Origin: Janthinobacterium sp. 64
GTDB lineage: Bacteria; Pseudomonadota; Gammaproteobacteria; Burkholderiales; Burkholderiaceae_D
DNA: 64,000 nucleotides
Direction: 5' to 3'
NCBI RefSeq assembly: GCF_002813325.1
Contig: NZ_PHUG01000001.1
Coordinates: forward strand, 2,294,001-2,358,000
Both the position numbers and the translations under genes were made by a program. This document shows, in pieces, positions 1 through 11,352 of this stretch. The notes below the pieces were generated by a model, which saw only the letters and a list, made by a program, of their open reading frames with translations, was not told where the DNA came from and ran no database searches. Position 1 is the first letter of the stretch. The number at the start of each line of letters is the position of its first letter.

Positions 1-528
1 CTGGACGGCGACGACATGGCAACCGTGATCGAAAACTACATGTTGCGTTCGGAACAGCTCGACACGCGCCTGTGGCTGGCCACGGACGACAGCGTCTCGC
101 GCGGCCTGCTGCTGCAAAAGCTGCCCCACCATGGCGGCAAGGCCGAAGCGACACCTGTCTCGGAAGAAGCGGCACTGGACACGTGGAACCGCGCCGTGAT
201 GCTGGCGTCGACCCTGAAAGAGGCGGAAATCCTGTCGACCGACATCGAGACCCTGATGCAGCGCTTGTTCTGGGAAGAAACCATCCGCGTCTTCGACCCG
301 CTGCACCCGAGCTTCCATTGCAGCTGCACGCGCGAAAAAGTCGGCAATATGCTCAAGATGCTGGGCGAGGAAGAAGTCAACGGCACCCTGGACGAAGTGG
401 GGCAAGTGGGCGTCAATTGCGATTTCTGCGGCCAGCACTATGCATTTGACAAAGTCGATTGCGCGCAGCTGTTCGTCACGGATGCGCCAGCGGAAGTGCT
501 GATCCCTCCAGCAGCGAGCATTAACTAA
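1..528 (+). CDS. hslO: Hsp33 redox-regulated holdase chaperone (3' part)
   Basis: The frame is open at the window edge, so the N-terminus is missing; 175 residues are visible, against about 290 for the family. The C-terminal redox switch is intact: a CSC pair (C-x-C) followed about 35 residues later by CDFC (C-x-x-C), the four zinc-binding cysteines of Hsp33. Hsp33 is a cytoplasmic holdase that releases zinc, forms disulfides and partly unfolds on oxidation to bind unfolding proteins. An intrinsic terminator follows the TAA stop directly. The identification rests on the cysteine pattern plus the surrounding sequence and is firm. Confidence 0.95.
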   Translation: MDGDDMATVIENYMLRSEQLDTRLWLATDDSVSRGLLLQKLPHHGGKAEATPVSEEAALDTWNRAVMLASTLKEAEILSTDIETLMQRLFWEETIRVFDPLHPSFHCSCTREKVGNMLKMLGEEEVNGTLDEVGQVGVNCDFCGQHYAFDKVDCAQLFVTDAPAEVLIPPAASIN

Positions 529-543
529 TTGTAATATTCCCCG

Positions 544-570
544 CGCCGCCTTTCAGGCGGCGTTTTTTTT
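544..570 (+). terminator. Rho-independent terminator of hslO
   Basis: A 7-bp GC stem (CGCCGCC/GGCGGCG) with a TTTCA loop is followed by eight T residues, 15 bases after the hslO stop. Confidence 0.9.
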
Positions 571-573
571 CCA

Positions 574-613
574 CTGTCATCGTTCCGTCATCAGTTCGTC
601 ATCAGCCCGTCAC
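574..613 (+). promoter_or_regulatory. Tandem Pho-box-like repeats
   Basis: GTCAT occurs at 576, 587 and 598 and GTCAC at 609, exactly 11 bp apart each time; the first is preceded by CT (CTGTCAT). PhoB binds CTGTCAT-type direct repeats with an 11-bp period. The array lies 60-95 bp before the receptor start and suggests induction of the downstream receptor-phosphodiesterase operon by phosphate starvation. This is inferred from spacing and sequence only. Confidence 0.6.
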
Positions 614-670
614 GCGCCGCCGTTACGCTGCGCAGCTTGTATTCCTCCCAATACTTTCCACAGGCTGATA

Positions 671-3070
671 ATGACCACCCACTTGACGCTGGCCCTGCGC
701 CGCCATTCCTTCCATGTGTTGCTGGGCGCTTGCGCCGCAGGCTTGAGTTTGCATGCCCTGGCGCAAACGGCCGTCGCCGCCGCCGTGGCCTCCGCCGCTA
801 CCGAGATGGCAGCGCCCGTTGATGACAACGCACCGATGACCACGGTGGAAATTTCCTCGCGCAAGACGCGTTCTTCCGTGGCCCTGAGCAAGAATGAAAT
901 CCAGAAAATCCTGCCCGGCACGAATCCCCTGAAAGCCCTGCAAACCTTGCCTGGCGTCAGCTTCCAGACGGCCGATCCATGGGGCAACAACGAGCAAAAC
1001 CTGTCGTTGTTCGTGCATGGCTTTTCCGGCCAGCAACTCGGCTACACCATGGATGGCGTGCCGCTCGGTGACCAGCAGTACGGCAACTACAACGGCCTGT
1101 CGCCGCAGCGCGCCGTGATCAGCGAAAACGTGCGCAGCGTCGTGCTGTCGTCGGGCGCGGGCGATTTGGCCACGGCCTCGACCAGCAACCTGGGCGGCAC
1201 CATCGAAACCTATTCCAGCGACCCGCTGGCCACGCAAGGCGCCAGCGTGCAGCAAACGGTGGGCAGCCACCGCACTTCGCGCACGTTTGCCCGCTACGAC
1301 ACGGGCGCCTTCGGCGACGGCAGCAGCGCCTACTTTTCCATCCTGCACCACGAAGCGCGCGCCTGGGACTTCGATGCGCGCCAGGGCGGCGACCAGTTCA
1401 ACGCCAAATACGTCAACCGCAGCGAGGCGGGCAAGCTGACCCTGTTCTTCAATTATTCGGACAAGATCGAGCCGAACGAAGACAGCACCGTGCACGTGGC
1501 CGGCGAGACGAGCGCGCCCTACACGCGCCCCTTCCTGTACCCGAACTTCAAGGCGGCCCTCAATTACCTGTCGCCGACGGGCGCCACGCCTGCCGCCGAC
1601 GGCAATAACTACCGCAATTACTACAGCGATGCGCAGCGCACCGATTACCTGGCCTACGCCAAGTTCGACGCCAACTTGTCCGATGGCATGACGTGGGCTA
1701 ACCAGGTGTATTACCACAAGGATGACGGCGCGGGCGTGGTAGCCGGTCCCATCGGCGTGGCCGGCTTGCCGGGCCTGTTCAGCGTGTACTATCCGAAGCA
1801 GAATTTGAAGCAAGTCTTCGGCAACTCGGGCTACGCCGTGCGCACGACGGAATACGACATCAAGCGCGGCGGCTTTATTTCCACGCTGCGCAAGGAAATC
1901 GGCAATCACCAGCTCGAAGCGGGCCTGTGGCTGGAACAGAACCGCTCGTCCGCCTACCGCCGCTGGTATGCGCTCGACGTCAACAATCCGACCTCGCCGT
2001 ATGACCGCCCCAGCAATCCTTTGATCACACAGTACGGCAGCGAGATCGACAACAAGGTGGTGCAGCTGCACTTGCAGGATGAATGGCGCATCCGCCCCGA
2101 TATCGCCCTGCAAGCCGGTTTCAAGTCCAGCCTGCAATTCGCCGATGGCCAATTCCCCGTGCAGCCGGCCAAGGGCGCCATTTCCGGCGGCTCGACGGCC
2201 TTGCCAGTCGGCACCATCAACACGAAAAAATGGTTCTTGCCGCAAGTGGGCGCGCGCTGGGATGTCACGCCGCAAGACCAGCTGTATTTCAACATCCAGA
2301 AAAACATGCGCCAGTTCGTCACCTATGGCGGTGGCGGTGCCTCGCCATGGAGCTTGTCGAGCCAGGCTGCGTTTGATTTGTTCAAGCGCGATGCCAAGCC
2401 GGAAACGGCACTCACCTATGAAGTGGGCGTGCGCGGCAGCCATCCATTGAACCTGGGCGCCATCACGGCCATCGATGGGCAAGTCAACGTCTACCACGTC
2501 GATTTCAGCAACCGCTTGCTGCAGATCAGCCCAACGCCCGTGATTTCCTCCATCATAGGCGGCAATCCCGTGCTGGCCAACGTGGGCAGCGTGCGCACGG
2601 ACGGCATCGATATCGCGGGCACCGTCCACTTCGGCAACAATTTCTCGTTCTACAATGCGCTGTCGTACAACCGCTCGCAGTACGCGGACAATTACAACAA
2701 TGGCGCCGCGCTGGTCTTGACTGCCGGCAAGAACGTACCCGGCTCGCCGGAATGGCTGAACAAGTTCGTGGCCTCGGCAACGTTTGGCGATATCGAAGTA
2801 CAGCTGACGGGAGACTATGTGGGCAAGCGCTACGCGACGTACACCAACGATTTATCGGTCCCCAGCTATTTCCTGATGGGCCTGGGCGTGTCGGGCAAGC
2901 TGCCGGCCATGGCCGGCTGGCTGAAAAACCCGCGCTGGAGAGTGAACGTCAGCAACCTGGCCAACCGCGAAGGCTCGCTGAACGTGGTGGTCGGTGCGGC
3001 CGACAAGACCTACAACACCTTCCCGATCGCCCCGCGCCAGGGCTTCCTCACCTTGACGGCGGATTTCTGA
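671..3070 (+). CDS. TonB-dependent outer-membrane receptor, likely Pho-regulated
   Basis: 799 residues. An N-terminal signal peptide ends near ALA-Q (about residue 32). A plug domain follows (residues about 60-190, including LKALQTLPGV and the MDGVPLG segment), then a long beta-barrel ending in an aromatic residue (TADF), as outer-membrane barrels do. Such receptors import scarce substrates with TonB/ExbBD energy. The substrate is not readable from the sequence. Co-transcription with a glycerophosphodiesterase (TGA and ATG share one base) and the upstream Pho-type repeats point to an organophosphate such as a glycerophosphodiester. The ATG at 671 has only a weak Shine-Dalgarno sequence. Confidence 0.9.
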   Translation: MTTHLTLALRRHSFHVLLGACAAGLSLHALAQTAVAAAVASAATEMAAPVDDNAPMTTVEISSRKTRSSVALSKNEIQKILPGTNPLKALQTLPGVSFQTADPWGNNEQNLSLFVHGFSGQQLGYTMDGVPLGDQQYGNYNGLSPQRAVISENVRSVVLSSGAGDLATASTSNLGGTIETYSSDPLATQGASVQQTVGSHRTSRTFARYDTGAFGDGSSAYFSILHHEARAWDFDARQGGDQFNAKYVNRSEAGKLTLFFNYSDKIEPNEDSTVHVAGETSAPYTRPFLYPNFKAALNYLSPTGATPAADGNNYRNYYSDAQRTDYLAYAKFDANLSDGMTWANQVYYHKDDGAGVVAGPIGVAGLPGLFSVYYPKQNLKQVFGNSGYAVRTTEYDIKRGGFISTLRKEIGNHQLEAGLWLEQNRSSAYRRWYALDVNNPTSPYDRPSNPLITQYGSEIDNKVVQLHLQDEWRIRPDIALQAGFKSSLQFADGQFPVQPAKGAISGGSTALPVGTINTKKWFLPQVGARWDVTPQDQLYFNIQKNMRQFVTYGGGGASPWSLSSQAAFDLFKRDAKPETALTYEVGVRGSHPLNLGAITAIDGQVNVYHVDFSNRLLQISPTPVISSIIGGNPVLANVGSVRTDGIDIAGTVHFGNNFSFYNALSYNRSQYADNYNNGAALVLTAGKNVPGSPEWLNKFVASATFGDIEVQLTGDYVGKRYATYTNDLSVPSYFLMGLGVSGKLPAMAGWLKNPRWRVNVSNLANREGSLNVVVGAADKTYNTFPIAPRQGFLTLTADF

Positions 3071-4200
3071 TGCGCACATCAATCTTGCCGCAACGGCATT
3101 TTTCGCGCCGCAGCTTCGTGCAGGCGGCCGTGGGCGGCCTGGCGCTGGCCGCCGTGCCCGGCTTTGCGGCCGGCCTGCTGGCTCCGCCACCGGCGCGTCC
3201 GCTGGTCTTCGCCCACCGCGGCGCCAGCGCCCTGCGTCCCGAGCATACATTGGCGTCCTACGCCAAGGCCATCCTCGACGGCGCCGACTACGTGGAGCCC
3301 GACCTGGTCGCCACGCGCGACGGCATCCTCGTGGCGCGCCACGAAAGCAATCTGATCGACACCACCGACGTGGCGCGCCGGCCCGAGTTTGCGAGCCGGC
3401 GCGGCAAGAAGCTGGTCGACGGCGAATGGCACGAGGGCTGGTTCGTCGACGACTTCACCCTGGCCGAACTGAAAACCCTGCGCGCCATCGAACGGCTGCC
3501 GAAAGTACGTACCGGCAACACCTTGTACGATGGACAATTCCAGATCCCGACCTGGGAAGAGATCATCGATTTTGTTGCAGCGCAATCTGCCGCCAGCGGA
3601 CGCATCATCGGCCTCGTGCCGGAGCTGAAAAGTTCCACCTATTTCCGCGATGCGGGCCTGGCGCTGGAAGACCGTTTCCTGTCGACCATGCTGGCGCACG
3701 AATACACGCGCCGCGCGCCGATCGAAATCCAGTCCTTCGAAGTGGCCAATTTGAAGTACCTGCGCGAGAAGCTGGGACGGCGCGCCAACGTGCGTTTGAT
3801 GCAACTGGTGGTCGGTGGCGATATCCGCCCCATCGATGTCGTCAAGGCCGGTGGCAAGCTGACCTTCGGGCAAATGATCACGCCGGCCGGCCTGCGCGAC
3901 ATCGCCGCCTACGCGGACGTGGTGGCGCCGCCCACGCGAGCAATCATCCCACTGGGCGCCGACCAGCGCCTGGCCAAGCCCACCTCCATCGTCGACGATG
4001 CGCACCAGGCAGGCTTGCTGCTGCACACGTGGACCTTCCGCCCGGAAAACCGTTTCCTGGCAGCCGACTTCCGCGATGGCAATGGAGAAAACGCGCGCAA
4101 CGAAGCGGGATCGGTGGCGGAAATGCGGCGCTATATCGAGACCGGACTGGACGGCTTTTTCAGCGACGATCCGGGCCTGGGACGCATCGCCGCCGGATAA
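3070..4200 (+). CDS. Exported glycerophosphodiester phosphodiesterase, GlpQ-like
   Basis: 376 residues. The start overlaps the receptor stop by one base, so translation is probably coupled. The N-terminus has a Tat-type signal (SRRSF followed by an Ala/Gly-rich hydrophobic stretch), which predicts export in folded form. Core GDPD motifs are present: FAHRGAS with PEHTLASY, then YVEPDLVATRDG and a following His (ARHE), which match the metal-binding and catalytic residues of the TIM-barrel family. The enzyme hydrolyses glycerophosphodiesters to glycerol-3-phosphate and an alcohol. Together with the receptor it suggests scavenging of phospholipid-derived phosphate. The symbol is left blank because the GlpQ/UgpQ split is not certain. 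Confidence 0.9.
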   Translation: MRTSILPQRHFSRRSFVQAAVGGLALAAVPGFAAGLLAPPPARPLVFAHRGASALRPEHTLASYAKAILDGADYVEPDLVATRDGILVARHESNLIDTTDVARRPEFASRRGKKLVDGEWHEGWFVDDFTLAELKTLRAIERLPKVRTGNTLYDGQFQIPTWEEIIDFVAAQSAASGRIIGLVPELKSSTYFRDAGLALEDRFLSTMLAHEYTRRAPIEIQSFEVANLKYLREKLGRRANVRLMQLVVGGDIRPIDVVKAGGKLTFGQMITPAGLRDIAAYADVVAPPTRAIIPLGADQRLAKPTSIVDDAHQAGLLLHTWTFRPENRFLAADFRDGNGENARNEAGSVAEMRRYIETGLDGFFSDDPGLGRIAAG

Positions 4201-4224
4201 ACATTTCGTAACAATTTTAATTTC

Positions 4225-4257
4225 AGGGCGTGGCCGGCAGCTACGCCCTTATTATTC
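4225..4257 (+). terminator. Putative terminator after the GDPD gene
   Basis: AGGGCGT (4225-4231) pairs with ACGCCCT (4243-4249) across an 11-nt loop and is followed by a T-rich tail (TATTATT), 25 bases after the stop codon. Confidence 0.5.
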
Positions 4258-4352
4258 GTTTCTTGAATTTCTGAAATTGGAATTTGAAATTGGACGCATA
4301 TCGCAAACTCCATTATTGTGCAATGCAACAACAGACCATTCATGGAGGGCAT

Positions 4353-4628
4353 ATGTCCACTTTTACCAACACCTACAGCAACGACAACGACAACTACTTC
4401 AGCAACCTGGGCCGCGCCACGCGCGCCTTCCTGGGCGCCCTGCTCGCTTCCAAGCCGTACAGCGCACTGGCGCAGAAGGAAGTCATCGCCAGCAGCGTCA
4501 CCAATGAAGAGCGCTATGTGCGCCCAAGCAAGCGCGACATCGCCCTGCTGAACTCGGAAGCGGCACGTTACGAGCACCTGATGCCGAATCTGGCCTCCGA
4601 ATTGCGCTTCCTGGCGTCGCGCGGATAA
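4353..4628 (+). CDS. Small protein of unknown function, 91 aa
   Basis: I do not recognise this protein. The ATG at 4353 is chosen because GGAGGG lies just upstream (4344-4349); longer in-frame starts lack a ribosome-binding site. The N-terminus is Asn/Asp/Ser/Thr-rich, followed by an Ala/Leu-rich stretch (ATRAFLGALLASK) that could be an amphipathic helix, and a charged C-terminal half. There is no clear signal peptide. A weak promoter may sit at 4290-4319 (TTGGAC, 18-bp spacer, TATTGT). Twenty-four bases downstream a 30-residue membrane peptide is encoded with its own ribosome-binding site, so the two look co-transcribed. Confidence 0.7.
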   Translation: MSTFTNTYSNDNDNYFSNLGRATRAFLGALLASKPYSALAQKEVIASSVTNEERYVRPSKRDIALLNSEAARYEHLMPNLASELRFLASRG

Positions 4629-4652
4629 CTCAATACACTTAAAGGAAATTTT

Positions 4653-4745
4653 ATGATATTTCTCGAAACCGTACTGGTGAGCGTGGCTGTCGTGGTCACC
4701 GGCATCCATTTCTACCTGATCTCGACCGGCAAAGCCCGTTTCTGA
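4653..4745 (+). CDS. 30-residue single-span membrane peptide
   Basis: A short reading frame of 31 codons with a good ribosome-binding site (AAAGGA at 4641-4646) and an ATG start. The peptide has one hydrophobic span (residues about 2-23, rich in Val, Ile and Leu) followed by a positively charged tail (TGKARF), which predicts an inner-membrane protein with a cytoplasmic C-terminus. It resembles in architecture, not in recognisable sequence, the small subunits that stabilise membrane complexes (CydX, KdpF, CcoQ types). It follows the 91-aa gene on the same strand. Expression needs proof, but the ribosome-binding site and hydrophobicity argue against chance. Confidence 0.55.
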   Translation: MIFLETVLVSVAVVVTGIHFYLISTGKARF

Positions 4746-4808
4746 TCAGCAAGCAGCAAGGCAATCGCGTGCAGCAGTACAAGGTAACAAAGTAGTAATG
4801 TGACAGGT

Positions 4809-4832
4809 CAGCCTGGCAATCGGTCCAGGCTG
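4809..4832. other. Hairpin between convergent genes
   Basis: CAGCCTGG and CCAGGCTG form a perfect 8-bp stem with an 8-nt loop between the 30-aa gene (plus) and ftsB (minus). There is no T-run on either side, so its role as a terminator is uncertain. Confidence 0.35.
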
Positions 4833-4854
4833 GCAAGTGGGAAGTCGTACTATC

Positions 4855-5178
4855 TTAATGTGGCGCAGCAGCGTCCACCGGTGTTTCCAGCAGTGGCGGG
4901 GTTTGTCCCTTGCGCACGATCTGCACGAAAATCTCATTCTGTTTGACCATGCCCAGCTCAAAGCGGGCACGCTCCTCGACGGCGCCCGTACCATCTTTCA
5001 GGTCGCGCACTTCGGATTCGAGCTTGGCGTTTCTCGCCTTCAATTCCATATTCTTTTTATTAGCCAGCGCCACTTGGGATTCCATGTCGGCAACACGCAG
5101 CCAGCCGCCTTTACCCAGCCAGAGGGGAAATTGAATCAACAGCAGCAGGGCTGCCAGGGCGAGCGTAATCAGGCGCAT
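4855..5178 (-). CDS. ftsB: Cell division protein FtsB
   Basis: 107 residues. The start is placed at the ATG giving [11 protein letters not shown], which matches the usual FtsB start; a more upstream ATG would add six residues. One N-terminal membrane span (residues about 3-20, ending [10 protein letters not shown]) is followed by a periplasmic coiled coil (residues about 30-65). FtsB is a bitopic division protein that forms a complex with FtsL and FtsQ at the septum. The position downstream of eno is the standard arrangement in beta- and gammaproteobacteria. A hairpin with a short T-rich tail lies between eno and ftsB, so expression may be only partly coupled. Confidence 0.93.
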   Translation of the reverse strand: MRLITLALAALLLLIQFPLWLGKGGWLRVADMESQVALANKKNMELKARNAKLESEVRDLKDGTGAVEERARFELGMVKQNEIFVQIVRKGQTPPLLETPVDAAAPH

Positions 5179-5190
5179 GGGGTATTCAGT

Positions 5191-5219
5191 TAACAAACCG
5201 GCCGGATATCTCCGGCCGG
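5191..5219 (-). terminator. Intercistronic hairpin between eno and ftsB
   Basis: CCGGCCGGA/TCCGGCCGG (5198-5219) form a 9-bp stem with a 4-nt loop. Read on the minus strand it is followed by TTTGTTA, giving a likely partial terminator after eno. Confidence 0.5.
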
Positions 5220-5239
5220 CCAGTGGGTTTTACATCAGC

Positions 5240-6634
<1,395 letters not shown>

Positions 6635-6664
6635 TTACGGGTAATACTGTGCGATCGACCGGCG

Positions 6665-8382
<1,718 letters not shown>

Positions 8383-8563
8383 TTCCCGCGCACGGAAATT
8401 TGCGGCAAATGCCGACTATTCCGCCCTCTCCTGCTGTCTACGCACAACAAAATTACCCGATGGCAATAATTGAAATATTTCCAATTCCATATGTTGTGTG
8501 GGCGAGCGAACAGACCCTGCCGCGCCCCGGCGGCAGACTGGCATTTTCAACAGGAGGTCCATC

Positions 8564-8971
8564 ATGAGCTACGAAGAACGCGACGCCTATGGCATGTATG
8601 TCAACCGCGGCCACAAAGGTCCCGGCCCTGAACTGATGGGCGCCGACACCCTGATCGGCGACCATGTGCACAACGCCAAGGATGAACACCTGGGCGAAAT
8701 CAAGGAAATCATGCTCGACATGCGCAGCGGCAAGATCGCCTACGCCGTCATGTCGCACGGCGGCGTCTTCACCATCGGCGAAAAACTGTTCGCCGTGCCC
8801 TGGGAAGCGCTGCTGCTCGACACCGTCAACAAGCGCTTCACATTGAACGTCGACAAGGAACGCATCGAAAACGCGCCCGGTTTCGACACGGATAACTGGC
8901 CGAACATGGCCGATACCACGTGGGTGAACTCCATTCACAGCTATTATGGAACGACACCACGCGAATATTAA
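8564..8971 (+). CDS. PRC-barrel domain protein, 135 aa
   Basis: 135 residues; the ATG is preceded by a strong AGGAGG (8552-8557). The centre (residues about 25-100: MGADTLIGD...GEIKEIMLDM...VPWEAL) is a PRC-barrel fold, a small beta-barrel found in photosynthetic reaction centre H subunits, RimM and many stand-alone stress proteins. There is no signal peptide or membrane span, so it is likely cytoplasmic. The function is unknown. A clear paralogue lies at 52541-53128, sharing LMGADTLIGD, KEIMLDMR, LFAVPWE and LDTVNKRF, but with an added Gly/Ser-rich tail. The gene converges on the iron-uptake operon, and a palindromic repeat separates them. Confidence 0.85.
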   Translation: MSYEERDAYGMYVNRGHKGPGPELMGADTLIGDHVHNAKDEHLGEIKEIMLDMRSGKIAYAVMSHGGVFTIGEKLFAVPWEALLLDTVNKRFTLNVDKERIENAPGFDTDNWPNMADTTWVNSIHSYYGTTPREY

Positions 8972-8987
8972 ACAGTTGGCCTCATTT

Positions 8988-9053
8988 GGGGTCAGACCCG
9001 CCGGGGGCATGCGGTCCAATGGACCGCATGCCGATTCCAAAGGAACTGACCCC
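8988..9053. repeat. Nested palindromic element with GGGGTCAG ends
   Basis: The outer arms GGGGTCAG (8988-8995) and CTGACCCC (9046-9053) enclose a 13-bp perfect inverted repeat (9006-9018 with 9020-9032). The element sits between two convergent genes and could fold as a long cruciform or terminator. A relative sharing GGGGTCAGACCC is at 30710-30736, so this looks like a dispersed REP-type family. Confidence 0.75.
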
Positions 9054-9062
9054 AGCTTTAAA

Positions 9063-11321
9063 CTAGAACCGGTACTCCAGCCCCGCCACATACGTCCTGC
9101 CCCGCGCCGTGCTCAGCGGCGTGTTGTCCTGCGATTGCGACGGCATCGAGTTCAGGCGGTTCAGCGCTTCCGAGAAATCCTTGTTCATGGCGTTCTGCAC
9201 GGACAGGCGCAGGAACAGGTTTTTTGACACCTGCCAGCTCGCATACAAGTCGATCACGGCCGGGATCTTCGGATTGTCGGCCTTGAGCACTTCGCCCGTC
9301 GCTTCGTCGGCTTCGTTGTCGGGCGACAGGCGGCGGTTCGAGCCCGTGTGCTTGAGGATGGCGCCCACTTCCAGCTTGTTGTCCAGCAAGCGCGTGCCCA
9401 CGTCGAGATTGTAGTACACGCTGGGCAGCTCGCTGATGTCGGCCGCGCCAAACCAGGCGCTGGCGATCGAGGTGGGCTGGCGCGTCGTTTCGCGCGTGTA
9501 CGACAGGCGCGCATACGCCGGCCCCAGCTGATATTGCGCTTCCAGCTCCCAGCCGCGCGAATACACGGGCGTGGCCGAATTGATGTAGATATACATATTC
9601 GTCACGTAGTCATCCACATTCTTCCAGTCATTGGCCAGCACTTCCGCGATATTGCACTTGCGGCCGCTGTCGCACACAAGGAAGGACTGGCTGGTGATAT
9701 AGCCGTCGATCTTGCTCTTGAAATACAGGGCCTTGAAGTTCAGCACATCATTCTTGCTCAGCAAGCCATGCAGGCTGGAATTGAAGCCCAGCTGATAAGT
9801 GCTGGCCCGCTCGCCCTTCAGGAAGGGATTCATCGAAGCACCGCCATCGTTGGAAAAGAATACTTCCTGCGGATTCGGCCCGCGCATGGTGCGCTCGGCG
9901 CTGGCGAATGGCTGGAACCATGGCGCCACTTGCGCGGAAACGAGCAGCGATGGATTGATGCCATGTTCCTTGAGCGCGATATTGCTCGCCCCTTGCGGGA
10001 AACACTGCACGCGCAGGTCGCAGGCGGGCTTGTGGCCGGTCAAGTCAAAGTGCGTGGTGTTCAGGCCCGCATTGACCTGAACCATCCCACGGTTGTATTG
10101 CAGGCCCGCATACAGGCTGCTGATCTTTTGCACGCCCTCGGGCCCGAACGTATTGTTTTCAATCGATTGCTGGTTCGCGTCCGGATTATCCGGGTCGTCG
10201 ACCAGGCTTTCCACGTGCTTGCTGTACTTGTTGCGCATCAGCTTGCCACCGACGGTCACCAGCGCGTCACCACCGGCCAGTTTGAAACTGCTGGTGTTGT
10301 TGATGTCGATGGCGTCGGCGCGGTTGGCCGCATTCGTGTTGATGAAATTGGTCAGCGCCTCGGGCATGTATTTCTGGTTGCCGCGGCTGCTGCTGGCCAC
10401 CACATTGAGGTCGATCAATTCGGAAAACGGCGTGTAGTGATATTTGACGTAGTAGTCATTGCTGTGGATGTCGCGGCGCGTAAAGGTGCTGCGGTAATCG
10501 CGCGCCGACAGCTCCAGCGCGTGGAAGTCGCTCAATTTGAGGTCGAGCTTGAGCAGTTGCGACTTGGGCTTTTGCTTGTAATAGCGGTTGTAGCCGAAAC
10601 CGAATTCCTCGCTGTTGACGCCCTTCGCATTCTTGTAGTTGTTGCCGATCACGCTGGCACTGGTGGCCGCCATGAAGCCCACGCTGCCGCCATCGAAGGC
10701 GGGATTTTTCATGGCCACGGCCAGCATGGCGCTGCGTCCCACGCCGTTATTGCCGGTCGACATCTTCGTGCGCGCCCCATTTTTTTCACCGCTGAAGACG
10801 ACATCATCGACGCCGATGGTGCGGAAATTGGCGCTGCCGGCCAGCGCATTGACGCCGTCGCCACCGACGACATTACCACGCGACACATCCACGCCGATGA
10901 TGAAGTTCGGGTCGATCAGGGCGCCGAACTGGCTGCTGGGCACGCCGCCGTGCGACACGGACGACGGCGCGCTGCCATAGTAATTCTGGCTCACGCCATC
11001 GACCATCATGTTCACGCGCCCCAGCCCCGACAGGCCGCGGATGTTGACGCTGACGGCGCCCTGCGCCGGGTCGATCTGGGTAAACGTGCCTGGCATGCTG
11101 CGCACGATCTGGTCGACGCTCTGCAAGCGCGTATCCGCGCCGCGCGCGCTGACGGCGCCCGGCTTTTCCAGCGCCTGCTGTTCCGCCGAAACAGCCTCGC
11201 CCGATACATTCAGCGGCGAAAATTCCACCTTGCCACTGTCTTGCGCCTGTTGCGCCCATGCCTGCTGCGCCAGCAAGGCCAGGCAAACGCCCACGGCCTG
11301 CGTCATTGTCTTGATATGCAT
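9063..11321 (-). CDS. TonB-dependent receptor, iron/haem type
   Basis: 752 residues. The start MHIKTMTQAVGVCL is chosen for its GAGGG ribosome-binding site and clear signal peptide (cleavage after AWA, about residue 24). The plug domain (about 60-190) includes VNIRGLSGLGRVNMMVDGVSQNYYG; the barrel ends in YRF. Barrel segments such as NPQEVFFSNDGGASMNPFLKGERA resemble haemoglobin/transferrin-type receptors, but ligand assignment is inference. It is the last gene of the chaN-exbB-exbD-tonB operon, 31 bp after tonB, so it has its own energising complex. The Fur box at the head of the operon supports an iron or haem ligand. Confidence 0.9.
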   Translation of the reverse strand: MHIKTMTQAVGVCLALLAQQAWAQQAQDSGKVEFSPLNVSGEAVSAEQQALEKPGAVSARGADTRLQSVDQIVRSMPGTFTQIDPAQGAVSVNIRGLSGLGRVNMMVDGVSQNYYGSAPSSVSHGGVPSSQFGALIDPNFIIGVDVSRGNVVGGDGVNALAGSANFRTIGVDDVVFSGEKNGARTKMSTGNNGVGRSAMLAVAMKNPAFDGGSVGFMAATSASVIGNNYKNAKGVNSEEFGFGYNRYYKQKPKSQLLKLDLKLSDFHALELSARDYRSTFTRRDIHSNDYYVKYHYTPFSELIDLNVVASSSRGNQKYMPEALTNFINTNAANRADAIDINNTSSFKLAGGDALVTVGGKLMRNKYSKHVESLVDDPDNPDANQQSIENNTFGPEGVQKISSLYAGLQYNRGMVQVNAGLNTTHFDLTGHKPACDLRVQCFPQGASNIALKEHGINPSLLVSAQVAPWFQPFASAERTMRGPNPQEVFFSNDGGASMNPFLKGERASTYQLGFNSSLHGLLSKNDVLNFKALYFKSKIDGYITSQSFLVCDSGRKCNIAEVLANDWKNVDDYVTNMYIYINSATPVYSRGWELEAQYQLGPAYARLSYTRETTRQPTSIASAWFGAADISELPSVYYNLDVGTRLLDNKLEVGAILKHTGSNRRLSPDNEADEATGEVLKADNPKIPAVIDLYASWQVSKNLFLRLSVQNAMNKDFSEALNRLNSMPSQSQDNTPLSTARGRTYVAGLEYRF

Positions 11322-11352
11322 ACACCCTCGATTTCTTATGTGATTGAAAAAT

